64,000 nucleotides of DNA from Tomocerus qinae (taxonomy: Eukaryota; Arthropoda; Collembola; Entomobryomorpha; Tomoceridae): positions 135,739,875 through 135,803,874 of the forward strand of contig CM034546.1 of the NCBI GenBank assembly GCA_020055645.1. The letters are read 5' to 3'. Below the pieces are notes generated by a model that worked only from the letters and a program-made list of their open reading frames with translations, was not told the DNA's origin and searched no databases. This document shows positions 62,976 through 64,000 of the stretch, piece after piece; within the stretch, counting starts at the first letter, position 1; every line of letters starts with the position of its first letter. A program made the position numbers and the translations under genes.

Positions 62976-63469
62976 TTAAAACGATTTCAAATGCCATGTT
63001 TCTTGATATTAGCGCAATAAGTCATTAAGAACTGCATTTTTGATGATTTATTGTTTACACCACTTTCAGAAATTATACACATAATTTTTGGACATAGTAA
63101 CCTTTTCCTAACTACTAAAGAACGTGTCCTTGAGTAAACATTGAAACAATTCCAATTCTGTTGTATTCAAATTATACTTTCAAAGCATTTACGATTTTGC
63201 ATTAAAATAATGTATTGATATTACCACAAAGACCAAAAATTAAGGCCACATAATTATACATGTTCATTAACACCGGTAATTAAATACAAACAGCAAAGTA
63301 ACATAAAAATCTATTAAATAAACATATACAGAAGAATCTTTTGACTTCAGGAACGACTAACGCATTACATGTAAATAATATTCCAAAAACATTTTATATA
63401 AAGCAAGTAGGAAATACAAAATAGTATTGTAATTGAATAATTATTAGACAAGGATGAATGCAATGTAAT
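62976..63469. other. 3' flank of the carotenoid oxygenase
   Basis: AT-rich, no gene. It contains the 3' UTR of the minus-strand gene. Confidence 0.4.
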
Positions 63470-64000
63470 TTATTTAGGTAGAAATAGACCGTGAATGGCT
63501 TGCGGAATGTGGGACTGAAACTGAGCCCTTCCAACTTCCGTCAATGTTTTCGCATTTAGGAAGACCAAAAAGTCATTAGAGCCTCCTCGGGTATCCGTGA
63601 CTGCTGCAATTACAATTCCATCATCTTCACTAATTCCTGTCGGGTTGGGAATAAAAAGAGGCTCTCCAGGGAAGTGGAAAGGTCCTTCTCTCCAAACGGC
63701 AACTTCCTTGTTGTTTGTGTCGAATTTGCAAAGAGCATTCATAAAATTTCCAGGTGCGCAGTTTCCAGTGGCGTAGAAAAAGGAATATTTTTGTGACATA
63801 AACTTGGGATTGATTGTAGAAAATTCGAAACCTTTTTGATTCTCCGAGATTAACTCAGGGAGTAAGAGAATTTGATTGCCTCGACGAATAGCCGAGGCGC
63901 CACTTTTCACTTCGACTAGATTGATTTCTTCAGGAACATCTTTTACATCTACAAGTGGAACAACAAAACGAAGGCAACTGGATTGTTCTCCCAGAATGCA
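63470..64000 (-). CDS. Carotenoid oxygenase (BCO/RPE65/NinaB family), C-terminal part
   Basis: The open frame enters from the right window edge and stops at 63470, giving the last 176 residues. The enzyme family cleaves carotenoids to retinal, using a non-haem iron held by four histidines. Visible are the FPGEPLFIPNP...EDDGIVIAAV block (the SEPxFVPRPGAxxEDDGVVL signature of the family), LVFLNAKTLTEVGRAQF (blade motif before the end) and the final iron ligand in IPQAIHGLFLPK. The first three ligands lie outside the window. The gene runs off the edge, so its start, intron number and length are unknown. Confidence 0.9.
   Translation of the reverse strand, partial: CILGEQSSCLRFVVPLVDVKDVPEEINLVEVKSGASAIRRGNQILLLPELISENQKGFEFSTINPKFMSQKYSFFYATGNCAPGNFMNALCKFDTNNKEVAVWREGPFHFPGEPLFIPNPTGISEDDGIVIAAVTDTRGGSNDFLVFLNAKTLTEVGRAQFQSHIPQAIHGLFLPK

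Overview
This is eukaryotic, AT-rich nuclear DNA. Short introns (mostly 50-100 bp) with GT..AG ends, TATA boxes and AATAAA signals are visible. The gene set (Gr-like chemoreceptors, divergent ionotropic receptors, a secreted carboxylesterase, an S1A protease, a carotenoid oxygenase, a Gly/Ser-rich cuticle-like protein) points to an arthropod. A springtail or another early-branching hexapod fits best, but that is inference; nothing here fixes the species. No prokaryotic genes, CRISPR arrays, rRNA or tRNA were recognised.

Layout. 0-1.2 kb: secreted Gly/Ser-rich protein (+). 1.3-2.8 kb: two-exon 7TM chemoreceptor (-). 2.8-7.8 kb: repeats, including a 1.1-kb foldback element and a decayed pogo-like transposon. 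7.8-11.2 kb: head-to-head chemoreceptor paralogues; the left one keeps only its first exon, and the right one carries a 1-kb foldback element in its intron. 12.6-15.5 kb: Tom70 (-), 8 exons. 16.3-18.8 kb: CLK-like kinase (-), 8 exons. 20.1-21.4 kb: HMGB-type protein (-), 5 exons. 23.4-25.3 kb: ionotropic receptor (-). 26.9-28.0 kb: unknown ORF pair inside nested inverted repeats. 29.2-31.5 kb: secreted ricin-B lectin (+), frameshifted. 31.6-36.7 kb: tandem repeats and a possible retroelement remnant. 36.8-38.6 kb: second, intronless ionotropic receptor (-). 41.2-46.0 kb: 19-exon receptor tyrosine kinase (-). 46.6-47.0 kb: insertion with a 13-bp target duplication. 48.1-51.0 kb: carboxylesterase (+), 8 exons. 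51.7-52.9 kb: glycosyltransferase-like protein (-), 4 exons. 54.8-57.1 kb: broken ionotropic receptor (+). 58.2-62.5 kb: trypsin-fold protease (+), at least 11 exons. 63.5-64.0 kb: 3' end of a carotenoid oxygenase (-).

The exon models were built by hand from splice sites, and every internal junction keeps frame unless stated otherwise. The conserved housekeeping block (Tom70, CLK-like kinase, HMGB; 12.6-21.4 kb) is compact. The flanking chemosensory and secreted-enzyme genes sit among many insertions. Three unrelated foldback elements, each with tandem repeats in or between its arms, occur here. One lies in a chemoreceptor intron and one ends about 10 bp from a protease splice acceptor. A 143-bp MITE family appears three times. 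I see no shared pathway among the genes; the sensory receptors form the main theme.
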